From positions 124,001 through 188,000 of the forward strand of contig JAWPHD010001818.1 in assembly GCA_037043455.1 (NCBI GenBank): DNA of 64,000 nt, read 5' to 3'. The notes beneath the pieces were generated by a model. It did not search any database and was not told the origin of the DNA. It saw only the letters and a list, made by a program, of their open reading frames with translations. Positions 50,121 to 61,499 of this stretch are shown here, one piece after another; position 1 is the first letter of the stretch, and the number at the start of each line of letters is the position of its first letter. The position numbers and the translations under genes are program-made. This DNA is from Cyrtodaria siliqua (taxonomy: Eukaryota; Mollusca; Bivalvia; Adapedonta; Hiatellidae).

Positions 50121-50986
50121 CTTTGAGTCACTTTGACCCTGACAATTGTCAATTATCAAATATATATGAAGTTGTTCGTTCAGTCCGTGCGTATATTTGG
50201 TTGCACGTACATCATGATGTAAGAATAACATAATAATGATCAGTAGTCGCAATACTGACAGTTAACTTTCCTACGCACGTACAACGCCAGACAATATGTA
50301 TTACGCAATTACTTGTTCCGACAACTAAATGCTATATTTGGAAATATACAAATATATCAAAATACTATCAATATTCATTGAAAATCTAAAGAGTGTTATG
50401 TGGAGAACTAAATAAAGCTAAATATATATGACAAGTGTCTGGTAAAGGGGTCATTTCACCAAGGATTGTTTTTTTCCAATCGGCCCGATCTGGACCAGAT
50501 TGTCCCCGATCAATCAATTTTTTGATCTGCCCGATTGTCGTCCTGAATCGCCTCCAATCGCCCCCTTTTTTTGACCCGATTGAGTCCCCGACCAATGGAC
50601 CATGGCGGGGGGACGATTCTCGGACGTTCCTCGCGTGATCGACACGTTTCCGGGGCGCAAGTATGCGAAAGTTCGCACAAGTACCCGCAGGTACACGGCA
50701 AAGGCCCGGTAGAGACCCGCTTCTCGCGCGCAAGTGAGCGATCTTCGCGCGTTGTTCGGCCGAGAGAGGCCGAAAATTGGCGATCCCGGCTCGAGAGAGG
50801 ACGCTTTCGGCCGATCTCCGCCGTTCTTCCGCCGTTCTTCGCGCGAGAGTGGCCGAATGTAGGCGTATGTTGACGCAGGTAGCCGAAAGTAAACGGTCTT
50901 CGGACGATTTAAACGATCTTCGGACGTTCTTCGGCCGACCAAATTTGCCTAGATCTGCCGGAGATCGGTGTTTTTAAAGGCCCGAC

Positions 50987-50994
50987 TATATAAA
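50987..50994 (+). promoter_or_regulatory. TATA box of the Harbinger-like element
   Basis: TATATAAA, 57 bp before the ATG at 51044, at the boundary where the CpG-rich arm stops. Spacing leaves room for a start site near 51020. Confidence 0.55.
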
Positions 50995-51043
50995 CCGCTC
51001 AGATCGAAGCCGTTCATCACTTTCTGACCAGCCAGGGAAGGTC

Positions 51044-51199
51044 ATGGACCAACAAGCAGTGCTGGGGCTTGTTGTAGCTCTACAACTTCGTTCTGCCATA
51101 GCACAGCAAAATGTTATTACATTAGGAAATATGCTGAGGAGGAGGCCAAGGACCAAGAGAAAATATGCCAAAAAGAAGGACGTTTTTGTGACTTTTTAA
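51044..51199 (+). CDS. Small ORF (51 aa) in the Harbinger-like element
   Basis: MDQQAVLGLVVALQLRSAIA, then QQNVITLGNMLRRRPRTKRK, YAKKKDVFVTF, stop. It starts with a short Leu/Ala helix and continues into a highly basic RRRPRTKRKYAKKK tract. The layout recalls the N-terminus of animal Harbinger transposases (MDxx... then an Arg-rich run before the catalytic domain), so it may be a surviving first piece of a transposase or a Myb-like partner relic. Whether it is translated is unknown. It has normal base composition, unlike the CpG-rich arms. Confidence 0.45.
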   Translation: MDQQAVLGLVVALQLRSAIAQQNVITLGNMLRRRPRTKRKYAKKKDVFVTF

Positions 51200-51553
51200 A
51201 GGGTTTTCAAGTGTGTTTTGTTTCAGTACCTGTTCTGAGAAAAGTGTGCAGTTTTTATTTTATATTTGGTTTATAATTCTCTGGCATTGGTATTAATTTG
51301 TAAATTTATTATTATTTATAATAATTTTGAGTAAATATATGTCTTACTGTTGTATTTAGTAACAATTAATTCTGTGTGACATTTTATCGTCCGAGGATCT
51401 GGTGAGGGTCGGGTGCTTACACTCTGCCGACACTACGCACGACCCTCGGTAGAGAGCTGCAGAGGCTATACGAAAGCTCCAGAGGGCGGGCGAGACAAGG
51501 GGACCTTCAGGGGACCCTCGGACGACCAAGACGACCCCGGGCCGACGGTTTTT

Positions 51554-51597
51554 GATCGGCTACTGTTTTTCAACATTTTTAAAAACAGTAGCCGATC
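51554..51597. repeat. 17-bp perfect hairpin inside the Harbinger-like element
   Basis: GATCGGCTACTGTTTTT pairs with AAAAACAGTAGCCGATC around a 10-bp loop. Confidence 0.92.
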
Positions 51598-52075
51598 ACT
51601 TTTTCGGTACCCGACTCTCGGAGGACTGAGGCGATCGCGCCAGATCTTCCCCCGAATGTATAGGGTAGTGCGGGACAGTGCTCGCACGTTCCCGATTATT
51701 TTCGCAAAAATGCGGCCGATCGACCAGAAAAAGGATCGGGTACTCTCGGGACCAAAACAATCCTTGGTGAAATGACCCCTTAATGCAATCAATTGTTTCG
51801 TCGTAAATGCGTACAACGGAGTTTATCTTACAGCGTTAAAAGCATTGGTCTTGCATTATACATTACAGCTAGATTGTTTGATAACTATAGATCATTTGTC
51901 TTCTCGGGATATGTGTTGATTAAATCAATACATCACGATGTTTCAATATATATATATACATGATTTATGCCTTTTAGAAAGAAAACGTGTTAGAACACGA
52001 AACCTAAATGGCAGCTAGATTATTAAAAAGTTTTCAGATGTTATGTATATTAACTAAAAGTTTGTCTGTATACAG

Positions 52076-52216
52076 GGTGTTATCCGAAGCACGTGATATG
52101 ACTGTATTCCCAAATCTAAGAGGGACGGCACGTCTGGAGAAAATCATTCTCGACAGAGCTTCAATAACAGTCTTGCCAACAACCTTGTGCGATAATATGG
52201 ATCATCTCACCGTGTT
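52076..52216 (+). CDS. LGR exon: FP-x-L-x-GT repeat plus next LRR
   Basis: 141 nt, 47 residues, acceptor tgtatacag, donor TT|gtaagt. Reads SEARDMTVFPNLRGTARLEK... then ILDRASITVLPTTLCDNM... This irregular repeat (FPNLRGT, then a VLPxTLC repeat) is diagnostic of LGR-family ectodomains; LGR5 has FPDLTGT and SLPQTVC at the same place. The length is 141 and not 144 because the first repeat is one residue short, as in the family. Phase matches exon 3 directly, so skipping intervening exons would keep the frame. Confidence 0.94.
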
Positions 52217-52817
52217 GTAAGTGATAATTGTGTGTACACTCATATTTTCCATAAAAATAAGCATTGTTCTAAAACAGAATGATTATAATGCATGTTAAGA
52301 ATAGTTTAATATCGTAAAATATTCATAACTTTCTCATCAGGTCAACTTCCGGTAGGTTGAGATATTCAGTAGGTGAAAATAAAGGGGTTTACTCAGACTT
52401 TATCCTCAATCTCTATATGAACAATGAAAATATAAGACCATGATTTAGAATAAATGTATCCATATTGGTGTTATAAAATCAGACAACACCAAAAGAAGAT
52501 ACATAGATGTACACAAACCAAACAATAAAGCTTTTAATATATTTATCACTACAAACTAGGTTTATAAAGGGCTAAAGTCAGTTGAGCACCAACGATAAAC
52601 ACCGAGTTTACCACCTACAAGAATGTGGAGGTCTTTTATTTTATTGATCACTGATTGGTCAAATTGTTTTGATGATGTCATGTGAAAGTTATGAATAAAG
52701 TGACATGGTAGTGTTGTAGAAGAGTGTCGAATATTGGGGAGGATAAACCTCCAGAAAGCGTGGAACCACCTTAATAAAACAAAATGTTTAATGATATTGT
52801 AATATGATACATTTCAG
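52217..52817. other. LGR intron 4, no element recognised
   Basis: 601 bp, AT-rich; nothing beyond splice signals at both ends. Confidence 0.6.
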
Positions 52818-52883
52818 TGACCTGCACTCAAACAAAATATCAGTGATACCTAACATGTCAAACTGTTCTCAGCTGACCTTGCT
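52818..52883 (+). CDS. LGR exon: short LRR
   Basis: 66 nt, acceptor tacatttcag, donor CT|gtaagt. Reads DLHSNKISVIPNMSNCSQLTLL-type residues. The short 22-residue form with xIPNxSxC corresponds to the LGR5 repeat ending LPSFSVC. Two overlapping-region sequons (N-M-S, N-C-S) are present. The intron after it is only 202 bp and is mostly a CCTA/CTTA microsatellite. Confidence 0.93.
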
Positions 52884-52899
52884 GTAAGTATATGACTAT

Positions 52900-53002
52900 A
52901 TCTTCCTACCTACCTTCCTACCTACTTACTTACTTACTTCCGTTCCTTCATTCCGTTTTATACTTACCTACCTACCTACCTACTTATTTACTTACTTACT
53001 TA
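52900..53002. repeat. CCTA/CTTA microsatellite in LGR intron 5
   Basis: Runs of CCTA, CTTC and CTTA fill half of a 202-bp intron. Confidence 0.9.
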
Positions 53003-53085
53003 ACGCCATTTCGCCGAGTGGAAACATGCATGTTCGCTCTTGTCTAATTGTCTAAATTATGTAACAGTGTTGTTTTTTTCTACAG

Positions 53086-53229
53086 CAATTTAGGTCACAA
53101 CGATATATCTACACTCGACAACTCCCCACTAAAGGGACTGGATCGTATGAAAGATCTTATTTTGGCGTACAACCATATTGGAGCCATAACGGATCAGGCT
53201 TTTGTGGGTCTGCACAAACTAGAATATTT
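53086..53229 (+). CDS. LGR exon: two LRRs
   Basis: 144 nt, acceptor ttttctacag, donor TT|gtaagt. Two 24-residue repeats: NLGHNDISTLDNSPLKGL... and ILAYNHIGAITDQAFVGL.... The position matches the LGR5 repeats DLRHNEI... and NLAWNKI.... Confidence 0.93.
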
Positions 53230-53456
53230 GTAAGTAATACGTTTTTTTTCATGTATCATGCATGCATTATAATGTGCCTGTGTTTTTATTTGTTCTGTTG
53301 ATGTGTTGACTGTACAGATATTTGAAAGAATTACACAAACTAGAAAGTTTTAATGTATCTTATTCCACAATCGCAGATAAGTTTTGTTTGTGTTTTAATA
53401 CTAGAAACTTGATGGTATTACTTACTTCACTTTTGTAATCTATATCTCTATATTCT

Positions 53457-53703
53457 GAGGGAAAAAGGTTTAGCAAGTTGTTTAGATGAAATAATACTGT
53501 ATACAAGATATACTGACATTTTGGGACTTTACGGGCTTGACCCCTACGTTCATTTATTCGTTACGTCATTAAGATGTTCGACTGTTATCGATGTGTGTTT
53601 AATAAAATAGTATGTCTATGGCAGTAGTTTCTTGATTTTACAACCAAAAATTTATTATTTCCAGGGTGCAACAAAAACTTGCTATTTTTTTTTCGCTCAG
53701 TAT
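53457..53703. repeat. Dispersed 245-bp repeat, copy 2
   Basis: Counterpart of 4691-4938, same orientation. It starts 228 bp after the exon 6 donor and includes a splice-acceptor-like ATTATTTCCAGGG. Confidence 0.9.
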
Positions 53704-53895
53704 AGTTATGGCATTAACGTAAGACTCCCACTCAAGCCTGTGTTAGGTAACGTGGCAGCTATATTTGCGGTTGTATCTAATGAATGTCATGTCATATGTT
53801 TGATTGTGTGTTACATAACATAATTCATACTAAATATGATAATAAAACCGTCTATGAAATTCAAACCGTCTGTGATATTTTCATAGGAATTACCA

Positions 53896-54158
53896 GGGTC
53901 CGTATTCATAAAACAACTTAAGTGGAAACTATTGCTTAAGTCAACATTTAAGATGTTACATATCTTTAAATATCCTTATCAACCTCTCATGGATACTAAA
54001 AACCATCTATTTTAAGACATATTTATCTGTATGTTTTATTTATCCATAACCTTATTAGCAACGTTTAGAAAACGTCTGAAATCGAAAGAAACGAGTGTTT
54101 AAAAACGTGATAAAACTTGACTTCAGTTATTGTTAAGAAGCTTTATTAATACGGACCC
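53896..54158. mobile_element. MITE with GGGTCCGTATT TIRs (263 bp)
   Basis: GGGTCCGTATTCATAAAACA at left and AAGCTTTATTAATACGGACC C at right are inverted. CAACTTAAG / GTTAAGAAG extends the arms. Confidence 0.8.
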
Positions 54159-54269
54159 ATGTATACAGTCATTTGGTTTAAGAAAATCGTTACGGAGGAT
54201 TAAGTTTTACTTTTATATGTAAGTCCAGCATTTTTTTCACATTTAAAAGAAATTTCAGTTGCCGAGACC

Positions 54270-54495
54270 CTGATGTTATTTAACCCTTAACCCACTATGC
54301 ACGACTATAATAGCATTTAGGACCATTGTAAACCCAGATCAGCATACCTGAAACTCGCAGGCTGATCAGGTTTACAATATCCAGCTGCTGATCAGTCATT
54401 TCCCCAAAACACAATTTCGTCAAATAAATAGAATGGACTTAATTCAAAGAAAGAACAGTACATTATATATATTTAGGGGGTTAAGTGTTAATCAT
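54270..54495. repeat. TTAACCC dispersed repeat
   Basis: AACCCTTAACCCACTATGCA ... GGGGGTTAAGTG ends are inverted; the middle CGCAGGCTGATCAGGTTTAC recurs at 18450. A common mollusc repeat type. Confidence 0.65.
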
Positions 54496-54571
54496 GACTA
54501 TAGTATTACAATGTATTCGTGAACGTCTTATGTATATAAACCTATATGTGTGTATTTTACTATTATTTCAG

Positions 54572-54643
54572 AGACATGTCACATAATAAGATCGCTTATA
54601 TACATCCGAATGCGTTTGCCAGTTTATCAAATCTGGAGGACCT
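54572..54643 (+). CDS. LGR exon: one LRR (IHPNAF repeat)
   Basis: 72 nt, acceptor ttatttcag, donor CT|gtaagt. Reads DMSHNKIAYIHPNAFASLSNLEDL-type residues; IHPNAF is conserved in LGR5 at the same repeat. A 507-bp TA-flanked MITE begins 17 bp after the donor. Confidence 0.93.
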
Positions 54644-54660
54644 GTAAGTAATCGGTACTA

Positions 54661-55167
54661 TTGTTTGGGGCGCTTGTTTCAGCCAAAGTTTTTTCTGCAG
54701 TAACACAAGCAATTTAAATAATACGTACATCAGTTATATATCATTAAAACTGGCATTTTTAGTGGTAAATAAAACAACTTTACTTTTGAAAATCGGTTGA
54801 GAAATAAATATTTTACAACCAAAATGATTTTTTGATTTGGCTTTTCCTATGTAAATTCCTTGTTGGTGGGACAGCAGAAAATTAAGAAATGTCAAATTAC
54901 TTCAGTAATACTTCATATTTTGCTATAAAACTTTCAGTGGATAAAAATCAAAAAAAAAAAAATATTGCATTGAAAATGACCCATCAAAAACAACTTTCGC
55001 GCATGAATTTTTTATTTCTCAACCGATTTTGAAAAGTAATGTATTTTTATTTACCACTAAAAATGTCGGTTTCACTGATATACAATTTATTTAGGTGATA
55101 GATTAATTTTATCTTAACATGCTTAAAAGTCCAAAAAACCTTTGGCTGAAACAAGCGCCGCAAACAA
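54661..55167. mobile_element. TA-flanked MITE next to a splice donor (507 bp)
   Basis: TIRs TTGTTTGGGGCGCTTGTTTC / GAAACAAGCGCCGCAAACAA; TA on both sides (54659-54660, 55168-55169). Inner arms TAGTGGTAAATAAAACAACT / ATTTTTATTTACCACTAAAA also pair, so almost the whole element folds back. Starts 17 bp after the exon 7 donor. Confidence 0.9.
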
Positions 55168-55169
55168 TA

Positions 55170-56616
55170 CGTATGTAACTAGAGCAGTCGATGGTAAGCT
55201 ATCACATACATATTTTATTATTTTATTAAAGTGACAAATGACATCGTTACACAATATTACATATACGAAACAATACGGTATAATATACCCAGCTTAATGA
55301 GACGTATTAGTCACAATAGAAATATCAATTGCATTATTGATTTTACAACTAAGTTAATAGGTATAACAAAAGTAAACATGAAAAATACAACAACAAAAAA
55401 GGATAGATCAACTGACATAACTAAATATTTAACTGCTTATTGTTCTCCAAAATACAAACTTAACTAATAATACATTTTGCATATAACAGATTATTACGTA
55501 GACAAGTATGTATTGCAAACAGAGAATCAGGATAAAACAAGCTCCAAATATGGACAAAGTTACACATGTTCAGCCCTCATCACCACCCAAAAAGACCCTT
55601 GGATATGTATATGCGTCAGTGCACTCCTGTTGTAATAGCATTCAGTTTGATATTGCAACATGGCCCAATTACTCCACCAAGTCCAGCCAAGTCATGATCC
55701 AGGGAGCCCATGAAAAATCTCGTAACTTATATATTGATCCTTTAGGCAACGATAGTACATAGTTACAAAATGTCACGCTCTTACATTAGGCATGTAAGGG
55801 TAATTGTAATTTTGAAGTAAAACTACTCACAACACCCTGCAAAGATCCCAGGAGAGGTACTAACATCTTATTATATGCAAATCATATACCAACGTTTTAA
55901 GTCCTTACCAAATGGTGTAGTAGGATATAGTGTCATTTACGCATAGACGGGCTGACGCCGGTACTCGCGGAATCACGGACGCATGGAAGTATGGACGCAC
56001 GGAAGGACGAACAATATCTCCTTTTTTTATAAGTGCAGGGATAATAAAATAAAGATGGTTCTATAGAAACAATAGTAACCTAAAGCAATGGTACAACATG
56101 TCTGTATTCACCACAAACCAAATAAATCAAATTAATACATTGAATAGTTAGTTAAAAGGATAATACACAACATAAAGAGTGGTGAAGACAGGGTTACCGA
56201 CTTGGAATGGTCAGTAGGCAATATGGCCAACTGGTTAGCCTAAATATTTGTGTACATGACCTCGTTATGTTCATGTCTTCAGCGTCCAAATTCACAAAGT
56301 GTAAACATAAAAGAAAATTACAGTAACATCCAGGGAAGCTATATGTATAGAAGCAGACTAAAAGCTGTCTAAACATAGATGTACTGTCATACTTAGAATA
56401 TAACGATATATAAAATTGTCATTCTAATACTTATAACTGTCATTATTTTTAATTTAAATCAATTCCGCCTAAGGTATCAACGTCTATCTAAGTAAATAAA
56501 ATATTCCAATGTCGCACCATCGTGTCGATATATGATACACAACTTGCTTTGCAGTGTTTTTTGTTGAATATTAATACTAATTACTTATTAAGTACCTTTA
56601 CAATCTTTAATTTCAG
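55170..56616. other. LGR intron 7 remainder
   Basis: Contains two 78-84-codon frames (55231-55467, 55508-55762) with no recognised motif. The opposite strand of the second reads like a decayed repeat. 56170-56230 has a fragment of the GGTCAGTAGGCAA dispersed family. Confidence 0.45.
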
Positions 56617-56800
56617 GAACCTTGGGGAGAATAAGTTTGCAGTCCTTCCCACGAAAGGATTGCAGAATCTTCGTCATCTGAAAACATTTCATAATAAGGA
56701 ACTATTAGAACCTCCTCCGTTTGATGCCTTGCCAAATATACTTACAATGGCACTGGCATACGCGTACCACTGCTGTGCATTCATTAGAAGATCTAAGGAG
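56617..56800 (+). CDS. LGR exon: last LRRs and cysteine cap (YAYHCCAF)
   Basis: 184 nt, acceptor ctttaatttcag, donor GAG|gtactt, ending in phase 0. One LRR (NLGENKFAVLPTKGLQNL...), then HLKTFHNKELLEPPPFDALPN, then ALAYAYHCCAF followed by a basic IRRSKE. YxYxCCAF is the conserved start of the LGR C-terminal cysteine-rich cap that links LRRs to the hinge. The donor is weaker (gtactt) than the gtaagt of the others. Confidence 0.92.
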
Positions 56801-58215
56801 GTACTTTTGAATTTTAATTAGTTTTTGCTTGTGGTGTCGCTTACCTTGCATTTTCCTTGTTTTGTTTATGCTGTAAGTGTATTTTTGGTTGACTGTGTTC
56901 TGCGAATACTTTTTAAACGTATTTTATACCGCAAATGCGTTTGCTTAAATGACTTCTTTACAAATACATTCTAAATGCTGACGTGGCGAGTACTTTATAC
57001 AATTAAATAGTATCGATGTCAGTGACAGAGAGCGCACTCTAACCATTCCCAATTTTCAGTAGGATCATTAATGTCAATCACATTCGGCAAGCTATATTAA
57101 ACGGAGTTCTGTTTTAAAGCAAAGTCAGTCAGAAATAACATAAATCTGGCAAAAAACTCCCATTATACTCGACGCGAGCGCACAATAAATCGCTTGCGGA
57201 TATCTTAATTCCAACCCAACTTGTGGGACATTTTAAACCAGGAAGGCATCTCTTTTCAATGCTTCTCTGATTAACAAATCATGAAACGTGTTCTGACATG
57301 TCAATTTATATGCGATCGTTTTGAATTTGCAATACTAACATGTGGATGATCGATCGATACCCAAAAGCATGAAACAGCTTTTCTTTTGTGCTTTTTTCGT
57401 GTTTTGTTTCGAAATTCGTCAGAAAAGGATATGACCCTTTATTATTACAACTCATTCCATGTTTAGTGATTGACCCCTCTACAGTCAGTCACTATGCTTC
57501 ACTTTTCCCTTGTACGATGACTGGACAATCTCTTGGGACTCTATGATTGCACCTACTGAAACCCCGACCTCTGGAGGAAGATGCATGAGCTTTCGTCCCT
57601 AGGGTTTTCTGGTCGTACCCTAGATTGGTTTTCTCTTTGGCTGCAACTGTTGTGGTTGTTCAGTACAATTCTGGATACATCCTGCGATGTTTCTTATTTC
57701 GTATTTTATATAGCTTAACAACATCTTAGTGTTGCTTTTGTTAGTTTCTCTGGATCTGTACTTTATTGTCAGAGAATTCTTTTTGATGGGATGTAGTTTT
57801 TTTACACTGTTCCAAGTCGTTAACCCTGTCTTCACCACCCTTTCTGTTGTATTTTGTCTTTTACATTGTATAATTAAACAAATAGTGCACGCTGTGGTTT
57901 CTATAGTACCTTATATCTCATTTTTGCAATACTTACATGTTGATAGTTCGAATAGCATGCTCAGAGTTAAAAAAGAAAAGAAAAGACAACAGTGTTAACA
58001 CTATTCCGAATTTTCCCTTTTCAAATGAGTGCATTGTTCTATGTTTGATTCTTAATTTATTGAAATTTGATCACTTCGAAATGTAACAAAAAATTTATTC
58101 ACGACAAAACAACGAATTTCTTTTCTATTTAATGCCTGATAATCAAATTGTATGCAGAACAAATACATTTTAGCGACGTCATCGGCTCAGGATGGTAAAA
58201 TTAGTTTTTTAATTC
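56801..58215. other. LGR intron 8, first part
   Basis: No recognised element. Short frames (for example 57729-57998) are Phe/Val-rich without motifs. Confidence 0.45.
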
Positions 58216-58219
58216 ACCT

Positions 58220-58740
58220 TAAAGATAGCTATAAAAGTCGAACAGAAAATGTAGCATTCACGGACCACAGTCAATCAATAGCACGCATAGAAATAAACAA
58301 TACTTACAAAGATGAATAAAAGGCAAGATGGGACATCACAAACATAAAAGGGTTGACAATCGGCTCCCGCCGTGTAACGGTCAGTAGCTAATAAGGCCGA
58401 TAGGGGTTTAAACCAGGTTCTAGGGTGCACCAAATCTCACTCTTACCCTGTTGTCACCACCATTAATGGGACAGTGTAAATGAAGATATCCCCGCCAGGT
58501 TATATTCTCTAGCAAACAACGCAGCATTATTAGGCAAAGAAAGCATACACATGGATGATCATTTATATATGAAGATAAACAGAAAAGTACAGAAAGCCAC
58601 AAAGCAAATAATCACTGAATTGGTAGAAGCCAGAGCAACAAGAGAACAAACCATTAAGGGTACACGACAAGATTGAAGACAAGCATCAAACGCTACCGTC
58701 CTTTGAAAATTTAAGTAGACGTCATCATACGGTTCACAGT
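58220..58740. repeat. Dispersed repeat with GTTTAAACC...CTAGGGTGCACC, copy 2
   Basis: AAAAGGGTTGACAATCGGCT, CGGTCAGTAGCTAATAAGGC, CAGTGTAAATGAAGATATCC. Matches 17730-18190. Confidence 0.85.
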
Positions 58741-59299
58741 CTGTCGGGTCATCGCACAATCAAATAGGAAAGCATATTGGCGAACAGTAAATGGGTCAAC
58801 CACTACACATGCAGTGCTTTGCGAATTGATAGGGTCATAACCTCTTTTAGTTTAATAAAGATTGCATGAAAGTGATCATGATCATGATCAAGATCTTACG
58901 AAATTTGTAAACTACATGACGGTACCGTAGAAGTCAGACTTGTGATAGTCCTTATCGCAGAACTTCTAAAATACCTAACCGATTGCAAAAACTACGACTT
59001 ATTGTTTTAGTAAATTTAATTTCAGTCTAATAATGTAACTTTCAAAACCAACCTTCTGAAAACAACTTTTTTTTGAAAACATAGCAAACTGAAATTTCCA
59101 CTGTAAATGAAAACTATTCTTAAAATGCTTGACCAATTTTTTGAAAAACTTTAACTGGTGCATTTCCAAGCAGATGATATAGATAGTTCCGACAGTGAAG
59201 AAATACCGTTTTTATTTCACTGATAAAAATACACTTTTGCATTACTAAGCATAAATAAATTAATATATCGCCTAAGACTAAAATTTAAACCTTTAAACA

Positions 59300-59607
59300 A
59301 ACTCAATAAAACCGAGTCAGCTACTTTTATCTCTTGTTTGTGTTTGCTGCTTCCAAAGAATCCCTTTTTCAGTATCAATGATATCAATATCACTATTTTT
59401 TCGGACTGCAGGACCTTTAATTTGGAAAATAAGAATGGTGTCCTTTATCAATTTGTTGTAAAGACAATGACTATATAGATTCAAAAAACATTGTCGTATA
59501 CTCAGTACATTTTAAAGACGCCAGATATTTTCCTTCCGATGATTTGTTGTTCAAATCAAGATTGTATTAATACCCCACTTTCACAAAATGAAGTGGGGCT
59601 ATATTTC
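59300..59607 (+). repeat. Dispersed 320-bp repeat, copy 2
   Basis: Counterpart of 26131-26455, ending CCCCACTTTCACAAAATGAA + GTGGGG, a neat 8-bp-stem hairpin. Confidence 0.9.
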
Positions 59608-59609
59608 AG

Positions 59610-60770
59610 TATTTAAGATTTTTTCAAACTGAAAAATTTACTATCACTTAACCATGAGAAGTATCCTTTTGTACGAATACTTTTGACCATCTTTCATTTG
59701 CATACGCGATAAATGTTTTACATCCTGGAACGAAATTTAATGTTTGGGAAAGTTCAGTAGTTTTAGTTATTGTTCCCCCATAATGATCTATTAAAATGAG
59801 AAAATGGTCCTATAGAAATCACGGCACCCAAACGCTACGACACAGTAGATCCGCACATTACCATAAACAAAGAAATATAGGAGACTCATGGGTATAATCC
59901 GTTTATAGTATAGCGAAGACCCATTTTCTAAATAAATCAAGCTAAAGTCAGGCTGAAATGGTATAACATTGCAATTTCCCCCAGGACTTAGTTTAATTCC
60001 TGCATATTTATGTATATTGAGTTGAATAATGTGTCATTACAGAGTCTGGTTCTGTGCCTGAAGGTTTGCTTGATTGTCAATAGCTGGTTAATTTTAAATG
60101 TTTGCACCTAAACTTGTAGGGCAGGCTTAATTCTTCAGCTTAACGGTAACAATTGTTTCAATAACTACAGTTTCAATGAAAATTGAGTAAACGGGTTCTG
60201 TTTAGTTACCATGGTTACTATGGCAACTACGGTGTAAACGTTGTAATCCTTAGGGGTAGAAATAATTGTTTCCTTTAGCGGAGGTTGTTACCTTTAGCGT
60301 TGAAGTTGTTACCTTTAGCGGAATTGATACCTTTAGCGTTGTTACAAGAATTTCATGTCCGAATGATTTTGAATTATGCATTTTAAATACTAGATTAAAC
60401 CTTCAAAAGCATTGTATTTGCCATTTGGTCAATTTATTCGGTAAGATTGATACATTCGACTACTGTCATTCAAAATGCCGCATTTCTTCCGTTCGTTATT
60501 CTGTTCTTGTCTGTTTTTTAATTATGCCAAAAATAAATAGCTTAATATGCAAATGACAATAATAACTCATTATATTCTGTGATGAATTATAGAAATTTCC
60601 CAGTTTGAGAAAATCTATAACATATCTCTTCCTCTACTGTGCTATCTCGCCTAGTGTGCAATATAGCACAGTAGCCAGAGTTTAGGAACTACTTTCTTAG
60701 CAGGTTAAAGAACTGTTAAAAACTTCTGAATTTGAAGAAGTGGTCCTGGAATGCCTATATGCAACCACAA
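59610..60770. other. LGR intron 8, anonymous part
   Basis: 60280-60340 has a short ACCTTTAGCG(G/T) repeat (5 times). Nothing else recognised. Confidence 0.45.
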
Positions 60771-60871
60771 AATGCTGGAAATGCCCCTTGAACCCACCCC
60801 ACTCCACCCCACCCCACCCCACCACCATCCATTGTCGTCTACAGGACGGTTCCATCCTGGGCCTGTGCAGC

Positions 60872-60912
60872 AATATCGTGACGTCAAACAGCGTGAGTGA
60901 CGTCACGATATT
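60872..60912. promoter_or_regulatory. Hairpin with two CRE octamers
   Basis: AATATCGTGACGTCA and TGACGTCACGATATT are perfect 15-bp arms around 11 bp. Each contains TGACGTCA, the full cAMP response element. TGACGTCA also occurs in other palindromic repeats in the window, so a repeat origin is likely. Confidence 0.5.
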
Positions 60913-61499
60913 TATGTATTACTCCACGCTGTCGACAAAGGAGTTACAGAAGAAGGAATACGTGTATCAAAAGAAGATTGGAAAGAAAGTCATCACAGAA
61001 TATATATATAGAGGATATTTGTTGGATTGGAGTGAATATAGGATTTATTTTCATCGAGAAGTGAGAAAACATATTTTCACGAGTACTTTAGCGAGTGGAA
61101 ACATTTGAGTTTCGTCACTTCGAGATAAAAATAAATTCTTTATTCACGACAAAACGACCAATATTCTTTTTATTATATACTAACAACCTTAAAAATTGTC
61201 TTAGATCTAATAAAAAGAATATAAAATTGACGCGCAACAACAATGACGTCAATGAATGACGCCAACAAGTCAACAGTTGCGTGACATCATTGTTTATATT
61301 TTCACAGTGAAAATATAAAAAATGAAAATATAAGGTTTTATTTTAATCATAAAACCCACTATTTCACTGGAAAGTATATAATAAATGGTTTAATTAACAT
61401 TGTTGTCATGATACGAAAAATAATTCCCTCGTAAGAAAGAAACTCTATCGCAAGATTGCGAACGAGTTTCTATATCGCAAGAATCTTTCTCAAAGATGA

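Larger units (their letters stand above)
50446..51780. mobile_element. PIF/Harbinger-like transposon, non-autonomous (1,335 bp)
   Basis: Ends AGGGGTCATTTCACCAAGGA and its complement TCCTTGGTGAAATGACCCCT, each flanked by TAA (50443-50445, 51781-51783). A 3-bp TWA duplication is the Harbinger hallmark. The outer thirds are strikingly GC- and CpG-rich (CGATCTTCGGACGTTCTTCG-type words), unlike the AT-rich surroundings. The centre has a TATA box and a 51-codon frame. No DDE transposase domain. Overlapping minus-strand frames in the CpG parts look like composition artefacts. Confidence 0.85.

Noticed and set aside
50386..50942. Arg/Pro-rich minus-strand frames of 115-142 codons
   Set aside because: They run over the CpG-rich arms of the Harbinger-like element (the first crosses its boundary); compositional artefacts.
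53632..53703. TTATTTCCAGGG looking like a splice acceptor
   Set aside because: Part of a dispersed repeat also at 4891; downstream sequence has no LRR coding frame.
60740..61108. 122-codon frame between LGR exons 8 and 9
   Set aside because: Crosses a CCACCCCA simple repeat and the CRE hairpin; no known motif, no flanking splice logic with the LGR phases.
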